This document shows positions 18,258 through 26,737 of a DNA stretch of 56,633 nucleotides, piece by piece (positions within the stretch are counted from its first letter, which is position 1; the number at the start of each line of letters is the position of its first letter). The translations under genes and the position numbers were made by a program. The stretch is from Blattamonas nauphoetae (lineage: Eukaryota; Preaxostyla; Oxymonadida): positions 1-56,633 of the forward strand of contig JARBJD010000416.1 of the NCBI GenBank assembly GCA_033064195.1, given 5' to 3'. Below the pieces are notes generated by a model. That model was not told the origin of the DNA. It saw only the letters and a program-made list of their open reading frames with translations, and made no database searches.

Positions 18258-19943
18258 AGAAGGATCAGATCAAATCAATCCAAACCAACATCGACATTAA
18301 TCGAACAAATTGAAGTGCAATCGTATATGCCAAAACAATGGGATTCAGAACCTCACATCTACTCCATCCAAGAAGTTCATCCAACAAATCCTCCTATGCC
18401 GTGCAGAATTGGAGATGAGATTGAAGTTCCATTGTGCTATGATGGTCATGATGTGACTGAGTTTTCGAAAAGTCATTTGCGAATTGATCTAACTGTTACT
18501 GTTCCTTTTTACCAGCCATTCGATGGAGCTAAATTTGGGATGATTGGACAATATGGAATGTTCTACGGATATAAATCATCATCAGATGCCATTCGAGACA
18601 TGAGACTCGTCGACAGTAAAGGAAACATCATTGACAATTCACTACAGAATAATCATGTTCACGAATCATTTCTGTATCACACTTTCAAGTCTTTTGAAGA
18701 GAAAAACAACATGAAACATTGCTACAGTCTTTTTGAAAATGTCCAGAGAATGGATCCAAGCGTGTGTGGATTCTATTTTGTTCCAACACTCAATGGAAAC
18801 AAAGCACCTTTCACCGCGACAATTCCACTGGTTATTCCATTTGTGAACCTCCTCCCATTGAGTACCTTTGATCAGTATCCTAATTCCATCTTTGGCAATT
18901 TACGTTTGAGATTTCACTTGACAACAGATTCACTTGTGTATTGTCCCGTTCGAGTTTCAACTGTTGTTAGAAAAACACTTGAGGTGGTCAGAGATCTATT
19001 TCCAGACAAAAATATTACGACTATAGTTGATCAAGATGGAATGCATCAACTGGGTGAGAATGAATACTCCACTCTGACACAAAAATTTACCCAAATTGGA
19101 AATCCAGTGATTCAATACGATCAAACTGCTCATCATACAGCCACAACTGTTAATGAGGTTAGAACGAAGGTATCCACTTCAACTGTCTGGTCTTCATCAG
19201 TGGATAAAGTCACATCAGTTTGCTACGGATATCAAATCACTGATGCAACGAAACAATCTCTCTTCAACACATATTCCAAAACTGTTTATGTCCTGAAAGC
19301 AGAAAGAATTGACACACAGTCATTTCAATCACAAGCGACTGCAATGGGAGTGAGATCAAACATCAGCATCAAACTCAACAATCTTATGAATCTAATGTGC
19401 TTATTCCCAGAAAGACCAAATGAATGTACAGTCTTCAGAAATCCTCACTATGTTGGCTTATTCGAAATGCTTGGATCCAACTTTCCCAATTTCCCAATGT
19501 CAACGATATCACCTGAGTTCTATCAAATGATGATGGTGAATGGTGACTTCATTGGTTGTTCCGCAACGGAAGAGTTTGAGAATTCAATTTGTATGTCACG
19601 TATTGCTAGCCACAATGGAGGGTCGTTTAAGAGAACTAGAGCAGTTACGGATGCTACTTCATTCACATTCATGGTTCCAACAGATCGAAGTGAAATCGCT
19701 GGTGGTGAAGAAGGGATCTCAACAGCAGAATCAGTAAATATCGTCTTCAGAGGAACACCAATCAATCAGGGTGAACTGGATCCATATTTCAGATCAACCA
19801 AAGATGGACCTCCTCCTCCAATTCTAGCACTACATCAAGCAACATATTGGTTGTTCTGGATTGAGAATGGACAACCACGAGTGCGATATGTCATTGATCG
19901 TCGACTCCAAGAAGCATATGAAGAGGTGAAGAGAGGTTATTGA
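18255..19943 (+). CDS. Capsid-type protein, paralogue 2
   Basis: A 562-residue protein. Its blocks IEVPLCYDGHDVTEF, YGYKSSSDAIRDMRLVDSKG, TIPLVIPFVNLLPLSTFDQY, SIFGNLRLRFHLTTDSLVYC and the end ATYWLFWIENGQPRVRYVID match blocks of the preceding capsid gene in the same order. The gene follows the same TTTTTATTTTTCTATAAATG leader. It is either a second major capsid protein (a two-component lattice) or a specialised minor capsid protein derived from the first. Both genes are kept side by side in both arms of Polinton 2, so the pairing is old. The frame is open in this copy. Confidence 0.7.
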   Translation: MRRIRSNQSKPTSTLIEQIEVQSYMPKQWDSEPHIYSIQEVHPTNPPMPCRIGDEIEVPLCYDGHDVTEFSKSHLRIDLTVTVPFYQPFDGAKFGMIGQYGMFYGYKSSSDAIRDMRLVDSKGNIIDNSLQNNHVHESFLYHTFKSFEEKNNMKHCYSLFENVQRMDPSVCGFYFVPTLNGNKAPFTATIPLVIPFVNLLPLSTFDQYPNSIFGNLRLRFHLTTDSLVYCPVRVSTVVRKTLEVVRDLFPDKNITTIVDQDGMHQLGENEYSTLTQKFTQIGNPVIQYDQTAHHTATTVNEVRTKVSTSTVWSSSVDKVTSVCYGYQITDATKQSLFNTYSKTVYVLKAERIDTQSFQSQATAMGVRSNISIKLNNLMNLMCLFPERPNECTVFRNPHYVGLFEMLGSNFPNFPMSTISPEFYQMMMVNGDFIGCSATEEFENSICMSRIASHNGGSFKRTRAVTDATSFTFMVPTDRSEIAGGEEGISTAESVNIVFRGTPINQGELDPYFRSTKDGPPPPILALHQATYWLFWIENGQPRVRYVIDRRLQEAYEEVKRGY

Positions 19944-19983
19944 ATAGAACAAATATGATATTTTATTGTTGTTTAAAACACAA

Positions 19984-20394
19984 ATGGTCAAACGTTACTT
20001 CTCAATTCAGAATTCTCACACTGCTCAATTACCTTCTGATTTTACCAATTCCAGAAATCAAAAATATGTTCACTTTCTTGACTGCAAACTCATTCATGTG
20101 AGGGAGGACATTGATGGTTCAACAACAGTCATTTCAAAAGACATTCCTCAGCACATTACAATCCACGGTGATTGGATTCAGACTGACGCATTCAATGATT
20201 CATTTGTTGCTTTCTGTAATGAACAGATTGCGAAGCGAAAGAAGTGGGAATTAACTACTCGACAATCAATAGTGAAGATCTGGTTCAAAGACAGTTCTGG
20301 TGAACCAATAGAGATGGATACTAGTGAGACAATCAATGGAAAAATAATCAGAGAGTACTATGAATTTCTGGTTGATCTCATGTTGGAGTATTAA
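19984..20394 (+). CDS. Small conserved protein, possible penton/minor capsid
   Basis: Start chosen at MVKRYFSIQNSHTAQLPSDF because this Met is conserved at the same place in both Polinton 2 arms. About 136 residues, rich in alternating strand-like segments (KYVHFLDCKLIHVRE, QHITIHGDWIQTD, SIVKIWFKDSSGE). It lies immediately after the capsid pair. The size would suit a single jelly-roll penton or a minor capsid protein, but no diagnostic motif is visible, so this is a position-based guess. Confidence 0.6.
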   Translation: MVKRYFSIQNSHTAQLPSDFTNSRNQKYVHFLDCKLIHVREDIDGSTTVISKDIPQHITIHGDWIQTDAFNDSFVAFCNEQIAKRKKWELTTRQSIVKIWFKDSSGEPIEMDTSETINGKIIREYYEFLVDLMLEY

Positions 20395-20424
20395 TGCTTC
20401 GCATTTCTAGTATGACTACGTCAT
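20393..20424. repeat. Double-hairpin insert with possible 5-base target duplication
   Basis: AATGC-TTC-GCATT (20393-20405) and ATGAC-TAC-GTCAT (20412-20424), both perfect. TATTA occurs on both sides; the Polinton 2 spacer has only the uninterrupted sequence. Confidence 0.65.
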
Positions 20425-21294
20425 GGTATTAGTCAGTGAATTATATTTTTGGATCAGTTCATTGATGATTGTCTGTTGTTGCCCGACAATGCTACTCAGT
20501 TCCTGAATGGCTTTGAGACAGAAGCAAGAGAGTTCAGCATAATCAACTTGAAGACAATCTGGATTGGAATCATTCACGACTTCAGGGAATATTTCTTGGA
20601 TCTGTTGAGCAATCACTCCAATGTGTTTCTTCTCACTTTCCTTCTTCAAACATTCACATTTCTCTTTGCAGTTCCTCAAGTGTTCTTCATCAGTCTCCTT
20701 CTCTATTTGTTTTGTGACTTTGTTGATCTTCGAATCAAATGTGTTGAATTGGTACTGCACGATTTCGACTTTATTCAGTTGCTCGAGAACATCGGGGTAT
20801 GGTTCAATATTTCTTTTCACTCTTCTGTCTGACAGCTGAGAAAAACTTCCTGTTGTGGATATTGAAAACACTCCTGAACCAGTGTCCTCATCGTAGTAAT
20901 AGAGTGCTGGTTTGTCACAGGGAGACCACATAATTATTCCATCACCATTGAACTGAATTCCTGAAGTTTCTGCAAGTGATTGTGATATAGAAACGCCAGA
21001 AGAAAATGTTGATGCCGGATATGTTCCAGGATACTTCGGAAGTGATCCTTCTGATATGTTCCACTTCGCTCCATTCACATTGATCAATCCTCCAATTTCT
21101 GGTGTCGTGATCGATCCATTTGTGCTCACAACTTTTTGGATTGAAGATATCGCTGTCTTGTGTGCTTCTGTTGTCTTCTGAAGTGAGTCGATCACTGCTG
21201 TATTCTCACTGATCGTTGAGAGACTATGATCAATCATTTTCTCAATCATTTGTGAATTGTATTTTTGTCGATTCATTGTTATTTGCTCTTTCAT
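20416..21294 (-). CDS. Fibre/tailspike-like protein with C-terminal S74 chaperone domain
   Basis: About 292 residues. An N-terminal coiled coil (MIEKMIDHSLSTISENTAVI and following heptads, residues 15-60) leads to a Gly/Ser-rich strand region (60-150) and then a Peptidase_S74 (endosialidase chaperone) domain: SDRRVKRNI at 155-163, LNKVEIVQYQFN, and KHIGVIAQQIQEIFPEVV at about 223-240, followed by a C-terminal helix. In phages this domain helps trimeric spikes fold and then cuts itself off; the S-D-R-R-V-K segment is the usual region of the cleavage Ser/Lys pair. The start at MKEQ was chosen because upstream codons belong to the terminal repeat. Probably a receptor-binding fibre of the virion. 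Confidence 0.82.
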   Translation of the reverse strand: MKEQITMNRQKYNSQMIEKMIDHSLSTISENTAVIDSLQKTTEAHKTAISSIQKVVSTNGSITTPEIGGLINVNGAKWNISEGSLPKYPGTYPASTFSSGVSISQSLAETSGIQFNGDGIIMWSPCDKPALYYYDEDTGSGVFSISTTGSFSQLSDRRVKRNIEPYPDVLEQLNKVEIVQYQFNTFDSKINKVTKQIEKETDEEHLRNCKEKCECLKKESEKKHIGVIAQQIQEIFPEVVNDSNPDCLQVDYAELSCFCLKAIQELSSIVGQQQTIINELIQKYNSLTNTMT

Positions 21295-21313
21295 TGAAAT
21301 TATAATTTTTGAT

Positions 21314-21454
21314 TCCCTCATGAACATACGTCACCGGCACATTATTTCTGACATACTCAGAGACCAGCGAACAGTTCTCTTCTCTCATTGATTCAAGTAA
21401 CGCTTGTTCCGAACATACTCGACGTCTTTCCTTGTACATCGCAGTTGGATTCAT
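21314..21454 (-). pseudogene. 5' piece of the MNPTAMY gene duplicated by the terminal repeat
   Basis: Reads MNPTAMYKERRRVCSEQALL and on to VPVTYVHEG, then leaves homology exactly where the inverted repeat ends. Only the first part of the gene whose fuller copy sits at 5734-6156 is present. It runs into the fibre gene start in a different frame. The same arrangement recurs in both arms of Polinton 2. Confidence 0.65.
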
Positions 21455-23160
21455 TTAATACAAATTAAAAAATTCAAAAATGAAAATTCTTTCGTTGTTT
21501 TCTCAGTTTTGGGTTTTTCGCTGGAATCGAGGATCAATGGGTTCGATCACTCATTTCTCAACTATGCTTGTTTCGTTCCGATTCTTCGCGATTCTGATTC
21601 CTCTGATGTCCAGGATCATCATGGTATGCTCCGTTTTTTCCTTTTTCCGAACTTTTGCAGAGTTATGCGGGGTTTCACAACCGGGTGCAGATCTCTGCAC
21701 ATTTACGTATTTTTCATCATTTCACTCTCATTTTCTTCTTGTTTTAGACTTGTTTCAGCTGTTTCCGGGCTAATTGTCACTTGTTTATTGCTCAATATTG
21801 TTTCGTTTTTGACCTCACTTCCGTCTTTGTTTTTTCATTGTTTACTGTTTTTCACCACTTCATTCATGTTTCTTTCTCTTAATCTTGTTCTCCAATACAA
21901 CACACTAATTTCCGTTAAGTGAAGATTCCGGACTTTTGCAGAGATCTCACTTTCAACGGCTCACTTCATATCTCGGAATTTTTCCGTAATCTTCATCATA
22001 TCACGTACATTTTTGATCACTTTTTGATGTTTTTAAGCAAAAAAGGACCAAACACAAGCGACATTTTCACTATTGGTGTCACATTTCACGTTATTTTCAC
22101 TTTCGTCAATTTCCCTCTCAGTTTCACACTTGCTCACTTCATTGTTGGTTGTTTCGCTTTCTTTTACTCTGTTTTTGTGAAAAATGTGATGAAAAGTTGA
22201 CTAAAATGATGTGCTAGTGAAGTGAGAACGGCCCACAAAATGGAAGTGAATTGAGCAAAATGAAGAGGAATGATGAACAGATCATATGTGAAATGGGGAG
22301 AGAAAGTGATGAAATGAAAGGGACTACAGTCGGTTTTGAAGTGACAAAAACGGTCAAAAGTTGAGAAGTGAAAACATGAAAAAGTGACTTTATGAGAGAA
22401 CTATCCGACAAAATCTCCTCAAAATTCGAGCACACCTTACTCATACCGTGAGAAAGAAGGATTTGTAACGAAATTCAGATCAAAAAATCCATAGTGTCAA
22501 AATGTTGGTGCAAATGTGTCGTCAGAGGTGTGATCGAAGAACCAACAAAATGAAACTAAGGAAATGCGCTATACGTCTCGCGTCGACTTATGTTCGTTAA
22601 AATGATGCAATAACGGAGTAAATGAAGTGAAAGTAGTGAAATGTGAAAATTCATGAAAAAGTGTGCGAACGTAGAGGTGTCAAAAGTTTTCAGAGATGAA
22701 TGACACAAAAAGACGCCAACTAGCGTTTTCACACCCAAAAACACCATTAGACGACGAAAAGTGATCAAAAGGACATAGTCCCGAACGTCCATACCTTTTC
22801 TAAAAAAATCTCAAAAAACGCGAAAAAACCTCAATGGGTCGGATCAAACCAAAAATCTCAGAAGTGCTTTTTATCGAAAATCCTACCTTTCAAAATGATT
22901 TCCGTCACAATCAAACGTGTTTGAACACAATTTGAGCCATAAAGCGGTTCATAGTAGCAAAATCGGAACATCGACTTTTTTGGTCACTTTTTCGACCTAA
23001 GTTCAGTACGTAACTCCACGAATTCCCAACCGATTTTCATCAGGATTGTCTTGATCGAGGACCGACAGTGTCCCCGAGATTTTAGAATTTTTTTCAGAAT
23101 TTTTCGAAATGGTTATCATGTTGGATTTCAGTGATTTGTGGTCAAAAATAGATTTTCAGT
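21455..23160. other. Non-coding part of right terminal repeat
   Basis: No gene is supported. Contains the GTGAAG/AAGTGA-rich tract and, near 22980-23110, the block conserved in all terminal-repeat copies (CCGATTTTCATCAGGATTGT). The long open frames here are shadows in a T-rich strand. Confidence 0.5.
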
Positions 23161-23164
23161 ATTT

Positions 23165-23758
23165 TCATGACCTTTCGTGGTACTTTCTCAAGTGAGGACG
23201 GTCTCCAAAATACAACCAATTGTCCAAGCGAACGTAATACTCATTCTTTGTTCGTAAATCGCGATATTTGAATGGCTCAAGTACCTTTGTGTATGTTCCA
23301 ATGAGTTCACAATTCTCTTTTTTCAATTCATTTTCAACAAACGATTGTGTGTATCGTTTTCGTTTGTTCTGATGAGTTCTGAATCCTTTCATCCATTTTG
23401 ATGGGATCACTATCCATTCAATTCCTTCGTGTCGATATGTTACTGGAGTACTTGAATGAGTGTATTCAGAAATGAGTTCACAATTTTCATTTTTCATTGA
23501 TTCAATAAGCTTCTCTTTTGTGCAACGATTTGCTGGTCGAAGATATTTCTGACGATTCAGATGTGGTCTGTATCCTTTGACGAAACTATTGACGTACACT
23601 TGATAAGTTTCATCTGGTTTCTCTTCGAGGTAGTATTCGAAAGTACTTCCTGTGAGATATGTTGTTCCTTGTCGATTGAGAGTTGGAGGTGATTTCATGA
23701 TCAAATTATCTTTCTCGAGAATTTCTAGGAGTTGTGTTGGTGTCAAGACGCTGCTCAT
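23165..23758 (-). CDS. Terminal-repeat gene, right copy (open frame)
   Basis: 197 residues, starting MSSVLTPTQLLEILEKDNLI. The start follows TTTTAATTTGTATAAAATG on the minus strand, matching other element genes. An N-terminal part with TYLTGSTFEYYLEEKPDE and VYVNSFVKGYRPHLNRQKY is followed by two related modules: NCELISEYTHSSTPVTYRHE ... KWMKGFRTH, and NCELIGTYTKVLEPFKYRD ... RLDNWLYFGDRPHLRK. The same module makes up the MNPTAMY gene. Because the gene sits in the inverted repeat, each complete element carries it twice. Function is unknown; binding to element ends is one possibility. Confidence 0.68.
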   Translation of the reverse strand: MSSVLTPTQLLEILEKDNLIMKSPPTLNRQGTTYLTGSTFEYYLEEKPDETYQVYVNSFVKGYRPHLNRQKYLRPANRCTKEKLIESMKNENCELISEYTHSSTPVTYRHEGIEWIVIPSKWMKGFRTHQNKRKRYTQSFVENELKKENCELIGTYTKVLEPFKYRDLRTKNEYYVRLDNWLYFGDRPHLRKYHERS

Positions 23759-24066
23759 TTTATACAAATTAAAAAATTGAATAAAAAAAGAAATCGACGT
23801 TGTTTTCTAAAAGTACTCAAAAAAAGCTTCAAAAAAGACACTTTTCAAGAGGTCCGTTTTTCGCCTTTATTTTTGAATTTACGGCCAAATATAGACTACT
23901 CTGAAATGTCAATATTTTCAGTAGTAAGTGAGATGGAAATTAGAATGAGTCATATTAAAAAAAATCAATTGGCTCTGAGATTCAAAATGATTTCTCGTTC
24001 CAATTCTCCTAGGAGTATCACCTATGCCAGTTTGGTTCCCATTTCGCTTATACCACTACTTTGAAC

Positions 24067-24427
24067 GACACTATGAACTTCAGTCTACTCTATATTATGC
24101 TGATTCACTCCCATTGCACTCCTCATACATCGATTTAATCGGAACTAAATCGACGAAACTGACACTTTCGTCGAATGTCCATTTTCGGTTGAATGAACAG
24201 GAATCCTCTTCAAAGCCCCACCAGAACAACAAATATAATTCGGGGAGTATTCTTGATCTGTTTAACTCTTCACTTTATCTTTCGTGGCTTCACGTGGAAA
24301 TCGCACCAAAGCACACCTGTCATCAATTGCCAAACCGAAATGACCAATCACTCCGAGCATCATATTCGTTCTCAACTATTAAATCATCATCTCTTGCAAT
24401 TCGCGACTGTTCGATTCTGTCGAGTGA
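24067..24427. other. Host flank right of Polinton 1
   Basis: Host DNA resuming after the TTGAAC duplication. On the minus strand the first bases (RLKFIVS) extend the decayed gene of 3054-3146. On the plus strand, from about 24340, the frame reads IKSSSLAIRDCSILSSEWTS, which looks like the start of the beta-helix gene in a frame other than its main one. The 5' end of that gene therefore probably has a short intron or a frameshift near 24480. Confidence 0.4.
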
Positions 24428-26716
24428 ATGGACGTCACCTCTGATTGTGACATCCGATTCGAATCTCCAAATGGTCATGTCCCATCATTAACCAAGTTTA
24501 TTCCATCAGCTCCAAGTTTCTGTGTTTCTGTTGTCGTCAAATCGATCGACCTCTCATCACAACAACTGACATCTGGAAACAGCGTGTTGATCAATTTTTC
24601 ACCGTCACAATCATCATTTATGGAGTTCAGCGAGATTTCAACATGCGTAGAATCATGCAATATTGTGAACTTGACATCGTTGAAATCGACTCCCCTCATT
24701 CCAGCAAGACGACTCTCGCAGACCTGCCTTGGCGTGAGTGTGTCTGACTCTGTTGGGGCACTCCAAAACACGGTCGTTCAAGACCACAACATTGGAGGAT
24801 CGTTTCATTTCCAGAACAACACACTCAGCTCGTCGACCTCGACTCACTTGGCTCGAAAAGACGTGTTTCTCACAGCAGCGTTTTCTGATCTCTTCAAGGA
24901 GGAACTGGAATTCCTTGATCCACCGTACACGTTCACAGGAGACGAATACTCGCAGGAACAATCGCACATGTACTGGTCACTCTCCACTTTCTTGGATTTG
25001 ACCATTCCACCCCGCTTCAAATATGCCACGATCGCCAATCCCATCACATACACCGACTGCTCCTTCACAAAGATGACCGAGGAACAGCCCGATCCAGCAT
25101 CTCTCTTAGCGTCTGGTGGCAGTGCCATTCGACTTTTCTCGCAAGCGCCTCTCTCAGTCACAAACTGCACATTCACCGATTGCAAGATCCAACTCGGAAA
25201 TGGAGGAGCGATCCTCGTCGCATCGAGAGACACGGAAGCCTGCCCGACAGTCACAATCGAAGACAGCAAGTTTGTCCAATGCACGTCTGTCTCGAATGGT
25301 GGAGCGATCTGCATTTCGTCTGCCGGGACTCACTCCATCACTCGCTCCTCGTTCACCTCGTGTGAGGCGGGTGCCAGCGGAGGTGGTGCATGCACCCTGA
25401 ACACAATCTATAACCAGAATATTGCGATCTCTTATTCAAAATTTGTGTCAAATTCGGCGTCGATGAAGTGTGGTGGACTGTATGCCTTGTCGGCAGCATC
25501 GCTGATGTTCTGCCACTTCGAAGGAAACACGGCACCACAACATCCGGATTGGAACATCGAATCTCCACACTATTCTCTCACAGCCGTATTTGGATGCACA
25601 CAATCGATCGATTCGAAGGTGACAGATGATGTGCTGTTTGTGGCGAGTGGTGTGGAAGGAGGTGACTGCTCGTTCTCCTCGCCGTGTGGTTCCCTTTCCG
25701 CAGCTCTTCTGAAGGTTGGAGCAAGTGAGTCGAAGGAAATCAAACTAGGAGCCGGCAACTTCGGAGAAGTTCACATTGAGGCGTCTAGCAAACCCACGAT
25801 CTGTGGGTATCGGCGGAAAGACGAGTGGGACTCGACAAAACCCTCGTCATCGTTCTCTCTTCTTTTGGACAATCCTGGGACTGTCACGCTGACACTTCTC
25901 GATCTGGTTCCTCTGACTGGTGCTTCCATCGTGGAGTGCACTGCGGACGCATCGGTGTCATTGAACAATCTGAGGATGATTGGAGTGGATGGGATTTCTT
26001 CCACTCCTTTCGTGTTCTCCGCTGGCACGGTCACCTTCACACTCTGCCACTTCGATTCACTCTCGTCGATGAAATGCTCACTGATCTCTGTTTCCGCCAC
26101 AGCTGTCGTCAAAATTGATCGATCAATCTTCATCCAAATCGAAAGCTCATCAAGCGTTGTCTCTGTCATCGGTGGGAGACTGACACTCGAAAAGGTGATA
26201 TTCCAACGTCTGACCCGCACAAGTGGTTTGGGAGGAGCCGCACTCGATTGCAAGAACGCCGCTTCCATCACAATTGGTGGCCGCTTCTCAAATTGTCACT
26301 CAAAAACTGGTCTGTGTGGAGCTATCCATTTGAATGCCACGGATCTGTCAACGATTAAACTTGCTGATATATTCTTTCTCCTCAATCGTGGTTGTAACGA
26401 GTCCGTCGCACACGATATCCACCTTTCAACAATCAATGTCGATGATTTCATCTCCAAATTCCATTATTACATGGACTCAGCCAGTTTGTCGCCTCACATT
26501 GTCGATGATGACGATAAATCTGGTCCAATCGATCTTCTTACAGTTTTCCACGTGTATGGTGAATCCGACTCTTTTAACCAAATCAAATACTGCCCGAGCT
26601 CTTTCACTCCGAGTGATGTGGAGGCGTTGGATCTCTCCTCGCCTGATTTTGAGAAGGATGGGTTCGGTTTGTATCTCAGTAGTATAGTAGACGATTTGGG
26701 AACCAGATTGAAATAG
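24428..26716 (+). CDS. Host beta-helix surface-type protein (Pmp-like repeats)
   Basis: 762 codons, rich in Ser, Thr, Cys and Gly. Repeated GGAI-type motifs (GNGGAILVAS, SNGGAICISS, ASGGGACTL, LGGAALDCK, LCGAIHLN) alternate with FxxC motifs (FTDCKIQ, FVQCTSV, FTSCEAG, FSNCHSK). That is the pattern of right-handed parallel beta-helix proteins such as chlamydial Pmp proteins and the large surface families of trichomonads and oxymonads. No membrane anchor is seen before the stop. Upstream coding-like sequence in another frame suggests the N-terminus is missing or spliced. The stop lies only about 20 bases before Polinton 2, so the original 3' end may have been lost to that insertion. Probably cell-surface or secreted. 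Confidence 0.75.
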   Translation: MDVTSDCDIRFESPNGHVPSLTKFIPSAPSFCVSVVVKSIDLSSQQLTSGNSVLINFSPSQSSFMEFSEISTCVESCNIVNLTSLKSTPLIPARRLSQTCLGVSVSDSVGALQNTVVQDHNIGGSFHFQNNTLSSSTSTHLARKDVFLTAAFSDLFKEELEFLDPPYTFTGDEYSQEQSHMYWSLSTFLDLTIPPRFKYATIANPITYTDCSFTKMTEEQPDPASLLASGGSAIRLFSQAPLSVTNCTFTDCKIQLGNGGAILVASRDTEACPTVTIEDSKFVQCTSVSNGGAICISSAGTHSITRSSFTSCEAGASGGGACTLNTIYNQNIAISYSKFVSNSASMKCGGLYALSAASLMFCHFEGNTAPQHPDWNIESPHYSLTAVFGCTQSIDSKVTDDVLFVASGVEGGDCSFSSPCGSLSAALLKVGASESKEIKLGAGNFGEVHIEASSKPTICGYRRKDEWDSTKPSSSFSLLLDNPGTVTLTLLDLVPLTGASIVECTADASVSLNNLRMIGVDGISSTPFVFSAGTVTFTLCHFDSLSSMKCSLISVSATAVVKIDRSIFIQIESSSSVVSVIGGRLTLEKVIFQRLTRTSGLGGAALDCKNAASITIGGRFSNCHSKTGLCGAIHLNATDLSTIKLADIFFLLNRGCNESVAHDIHLSTINVDDFISKFHYYMDSASLSPHIVDDDDKSGPIDLLTVFHVYGESDSFNQIKYCPSSFTPSDVEALDLSSPDFEKDGFGLYLSSIVDDLGTRLK

Positions 26717-26737
26717 TCGTTGAAATTAGAAACGAAA

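Larger units (their letters stand above)
3147..24060. mobile_element. Polinton/Maverick element 1, nearly complete, broken
   Basis: This 20,914-base element is flanked by a perfect 6-base target duplication TTGAAC (3141-3146 and 24061-24066), the size typical of Polintons. It begins AGTAGTGGTA and ends with the complement. Terminal inverted repeats are about 2.75 kb. Its parts in order are: terminal-repeat gene, repeat-domain gene, protein-primed type DNA polymerase B, integrase, small coiled protein, packaging ATPase, two unknown proteins, two small MAPG proteins, two capsid-type proteins, a small possible penton protein and an S74 fibre. It is structurally almost whole but has roughly four to six coding breaks. 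Non-coding parts of the two terminal repeats differ by about a tenth by eye, so it is not a very recent insertion, although its target duplication is still perfect. Confidence 0.93.
21314..24060. repeat. Polinton 1 right terminal inverted repeat
   Basis: Inverted copy of 3147-5907. The outer edge reads ...CCACTACT followed by TTGAAC. The coding part is almost identical to the left copy, while the non-coding middle is diverged by roughly a tenth as judged by eye. It includes an open copy of the terminal-repeat gene and the first part of the MNPTAMY gene. Confidence 0.9.

Noticed and set aside
21404-21922. Plus-strand hydrophobic open frame of 172 codons in the right terminal repeat, and similar ones at 5293-5691 and 29300-29698
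   Set aside because: T-rich strand of non-coding terminal repeat; Phe/Ser-rich translations are not conserved between copies as protein.
26725-26737. A target duplication for Polinton 2
   Set aside because: No 6-base direct match between the left and right flanks was found within about 10 bases of either likely end.
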